DNA of 64,000 nt from an uncultured Opitutales bacterium. Lineage in GTDB: Bacteria; Verrucomicrobiota; Verrucomicrobiia; Opitutales; Intestinicryptomonadaceae. The notes below the pieces were generated by a model that saw nothing but the letters and a program-made list of their open reading frames with translations, was not told where the DNA came from and made no database searches. Position numbers and translations under genes: made by a program. The DNA lies in NCBI GenBank assembly GCA_944389195.1, contig CALXLM010000012.1, positions 1-64,000 of the forward strand, read 5' to 3'. Positions 61,913 to 64,000 of the stretch are shown here, piece by piece (positions within the stretch are counted from its first letter, which is position 1; each line of letters begins with the position of its first letter).

Positions 61913-61948
61913 AAAAGAAAAGCATACCACTTTAAACATAAGGAAACC

Positions 61949-64000
61949 ATGAATGCAAGAAAACAGGCATTGACCAAGATTTCGGAAACGCCAAAAGTTT
62001 ACGAAAACTTAGAAAAGCCCTACGACATCAATTCCGAATACGGAGTCGATTCCTTTGGGTTAGGAACAATGGAGGCCTATCTGTCAAAACCGATTTACAG
62101 AAGGCTGCGCAACACAATAGAACAAGGAGTGGCTCTCGATGAAGCCGTGGCCGACGACGTCGCGCACGCCATGAAGATCTGGGCAATGAACCGCGGCGCA
62201 ACCCATTACACGCACTGGTTCCTGCCGTTGACGGGTTCGAGCGCTGAAAAGCACGACGCGTTTTTGGATCCGACAAGCGACGGCCGCGCGATAGCCCGTT
62301 TTTCCGGCAAGAACCTGATTTTGGGAGAACCCGACGCGTCGAGTTTCCCGTCTGGAGGGTTGCGTTCAACATTTGAAGCGCGCGGATACACGGCGTGGGA
62401 TCCTACAAGCCCGGCATTTATCAAACGGATAGGCGGCGTTGCTACATTGTGCATTCCGACAATGTTCTGCTCCTATAACGGAGAAGTCCTCGACAAAAAA
62501 ACCCCTCTATTGCGTTCCATACAGGTTTTGGGTGCGCAATTGAAACGTTTAATGAAGTGCTTTGGAGTCGAAGAGGACGCCCGGCCGAGCGTCACGCTCG
62601 GGGCCGAACAGGAATACTTTCTTATCGACCGCGAACTATACGTGCAGCGCCCCGACATCATGCAGACTGGAAGAACGCTCTTCGGCGCGCCGCCGCAAAA
62701 GCACCAACAATTGGAGGACCACTATTTCGGTGCGATAAAGCCGCGCATCATAAATTTCATGCACGACGTCGATCTGGAGCTGTGGAGGATAGGAATACCC
62801 GCAAAAACGCGCCACAACGAGGTTGCCCCCGCACAATTTGAAATAGCGCCGGTCTTTGAAGAGCTTAACCTGGCGACCGACCATAATGTAATGATTATGG
62901 AAACTCTCAGGAATGTCGCTGAAAAACACGGCCTGGTATGCCTGCTGCATGAAAAACCGTTTGCGGGAATAAATGGTTCCGGCAAACACAACAACTGGTC
63001 TATATCCTACGGAGACAGAAATCTGCTGAATCCCGGAACTAATCCGCACGAAAACGCAATTTTTCTCACGGTGCTTTGCGCGGTTATAAAGGCCGTGGAC
63101 ACGCACGCTGATCTTCTTCGATCGGCGACGGCCGGAGCGGGAAACGACCACCGCCTCGGCGCAAACGAAGCGCCGCCCGCGATTATATCAATATTTCTCG
63201 GGGAACAGTTGACTGATATTATCGACCAAATAGAAACGGGAGAAGCAAAAAGCTCAAAAAATAGCAATTACCTGAAAGTCGGGGTCGATATGCTTCCTCC
63301 GCTTCCGACAGACGCTACCGACAGAAATAGAACGAGTCCGTTTGCATTTACCGGAAACAAGTTTGAATTCCGCGCGGCGGGATCGTCGCAATCGTGCGCG
63401 AGTCCGAATATAGTTCTCAATACGATTGTCGCCGAAGCGTTCGACGAAATCGCTACGGAACTTGAATCTCTTTCGAAAAAGGATTTCCAAAAAGGCCTGC
63501 AAAAAATATTGCAGTCGATAGTAAAAAAGCACAAGCGCGTAATATTTAACGGCGACGGTTATAAGGAAAACTGGAAAAAGGAGGCCTTAAAGCGCGGTCT
63601 GCCAAATCTGGCAAATACGCCGGCTGCACTAACGCCGCTTAAGGATTCAAAAAACATAGAGCTTTTCAGAAAGTATGGAGTGTTTAACTCAAGCGAACTG
63701 CTTTCAAGATATGAAGTCTTTATGGAGGAATATTGTAAAAAGGTTCATATAGAGACCTCACTTGCGCTCAATATCTCGAAAACTATTGTAATGCCTGCAG
63801 CTGAAAATTATCTGAACAAGATAGCTGAAACCGCAAAAAATATGCATGAAGCTAAACTCGGAAAAAATAAGGCATTGGAAACAAAAGGACGCCTAATAAG
63901 CACCCTTATTGAGAGCCTTTCGGAAGCGAATGCGGCATTGGAAAAACTCGTTGTTGCAAATGCCGATCCGTTAAAAAAGCTTGCGGCGATGGGCGACGTT
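61949..64000 (+). CDS. glnN: Glutamine synthetase type III, 3'-truncated by the window
   Basis: Makes glutamine from glutamate, ammonia and ATP. ATG 61949 is preceded by AAGGAAA. The 684 residues in the window lack only the last part of a protein of about 700-730. GSIII signatures: FGLGTMEAYLSKPIYRRL at the N-terminus, LPLTGSSAEKHDAFLDP, IARFSGKNLILGEPDASSFP, TLGAEQEYFLIDRELY with the catalytic Glu residues, HNEVAPAQFEIAPVFEELN, LHEKPFAGINGSGKHNNWS and FEFRAAGSSQSCASPNIVLN. It is divergent from gltB with a sigma54 promoter and shared operators. GSIII is much larger than the common GlnA (about 470). No regulatory PII gene is seen nearby. Confidence 0.95.
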   Translation, partial: MNARKQALTKISETPKVYENLEKPYDINSEYGVDSFGLGTMEAYLSKPIYRRLRNTIEQGVALDEAVADDVAHAMKIWAMNRGATHYTHWFLPLTGSSAEKHDAFLDPTSDGRAIARFSGKNLILGEPDASSFPSGGLRSTFEARGYTAWDPTSPAFIKRIGGVATLCIPTMFCSYNGEVLDKKTPLLRSIQVLGAQLKRLMKCFGVEEDARPSVTLGAEQEYFLIDRELYVQRPDIMQTGRTLFGAPPQKHQQLEDHYFGAIKPRIINFMHDVDLELWRIGIPAKTRHNEVAPAQFEIAPVFEELNLATDHNVMIMETLRNVAEKHGLVCLLHEKPFAGINGSGKHNNWSISYGDRNLLNPGTNPHENAIFLTVLCAVIKAVDTHADLLRSATAGAGNDHRLGANEAPPAIISIFLGEQLTDIIDQIETGEAKSSKNSNYLKVGVDMLPPLPTDATDRNRTSPFAFTGNKFEFRAAGSSQSCASPNIVLNTIVAEAFDEIATELESLSKKDFQKGLQKILQSIVKKHKRVIFNGDGYKENWKKEALKRGLPNLANTPAALTPLKDSKNIELFRKYGVFNSSELLSRYEVFMEEYCKKVHIETSLALNISKTIVMPAAENYLNKIAETAKNMHEAKLGKNKALETKGRLISTLIESLSEANAALEKLVVANADPLKKLAAMGDV

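Overview
The window looks like chromosome of a Gram-negative, polysaccharide-degrading bacterium, most likely Verrucomicrobiota (Opitutae-type). This is inferred from gene content, not from a marker gene: PEP-CTERM surface proteins, secreted hemicellulases, PPi-type phosphofructokinase, type III glutamine synthetase, mcsA-mcsB-clpC, and DUF4838/ThuA proteins. No rRNA, tRNA, CRISPR, integrase or transposase was recognised. Most of the window is moderate-GC and densely coded; the first 2.8 kb is clearly more AT-rich and full of decayed genes.

Layout. 1-2750: AT-rich graveyard with a truncated TPR-like gene, a partial duplicate of its 3' end, frameshifted fragments, two small membrane or secreted hypotheticals, and a decayed gene on the minus strand. 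2750-5000: sucCD with a promoter and a terminator. 5000-16200: GH51 arabinofuranosidase, a PEP-CTERM protein, a potABCD polyamine importer and a GH127 arabinofuranosidase. 16300-23200: purF, malQ, ptsI and a glycolate/lactate oxidase. 23300-30550 (minus): PPi-phosphofructokinase, clpC, mcsB, mcsA and an unusually long purA. 30900-34400: a beta-propeller/dihaem cytochrome and a second PEP-CTERM protein. 34670-37930: a compact four-gene cassette (small protein, SNF2-type helicase, IbrA-like PAPS-reductase-family protein, IbrB-like ParB-fold protein). 38100-40265 (minus): csoR and a metal P1B-ATPase with a recognisable CsoR operator. 40400-47160: aminotransferase, tsaE, paired crcB genes (minus), then cstA with two small genes, an M23 peptidase and a VOC protein. 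47240-55330: a hemicellulose locus (GH10, GH2-like, ThuA, DUF4838). 55450-64000: a sigma54 activator, gltB and glnN (cut by the window end).

How the genes work together. The GH51, GH127, GH10, GH2-like and DUF4838 proteins carry secretion signals and together suggest breakdown of arabinoxylan or related hemicellulose outside the cytoplasm. McsA, McsB and ClpC would form a protein-arginine-phosphate quality-control system. The nitrogen locus is coherent: gltB and glnN are divergent, each start is preceded by a well-spaced sigma54 -24/-12 element, the shared intergenic region carries an exact 16-bp direct repeat and palindromes, and a NifA-like sigma54 activator is encoded just downstream of gltB.

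The best candidate for an under-described system is the helicase-IbrA-IbrB cassette at 34670-37930. It sits between unrelated housekeeping genes, has tight or overlapping gene junctions, and combines an SF2 motor, an ATP-pyrophosphatase/PAPS-reductase fold and a ParB-fold protein. Its function cannot be deduced from the sequence alone; the nearest known parallels are IbrAB regulators and phage or DNA-modification gene sets.
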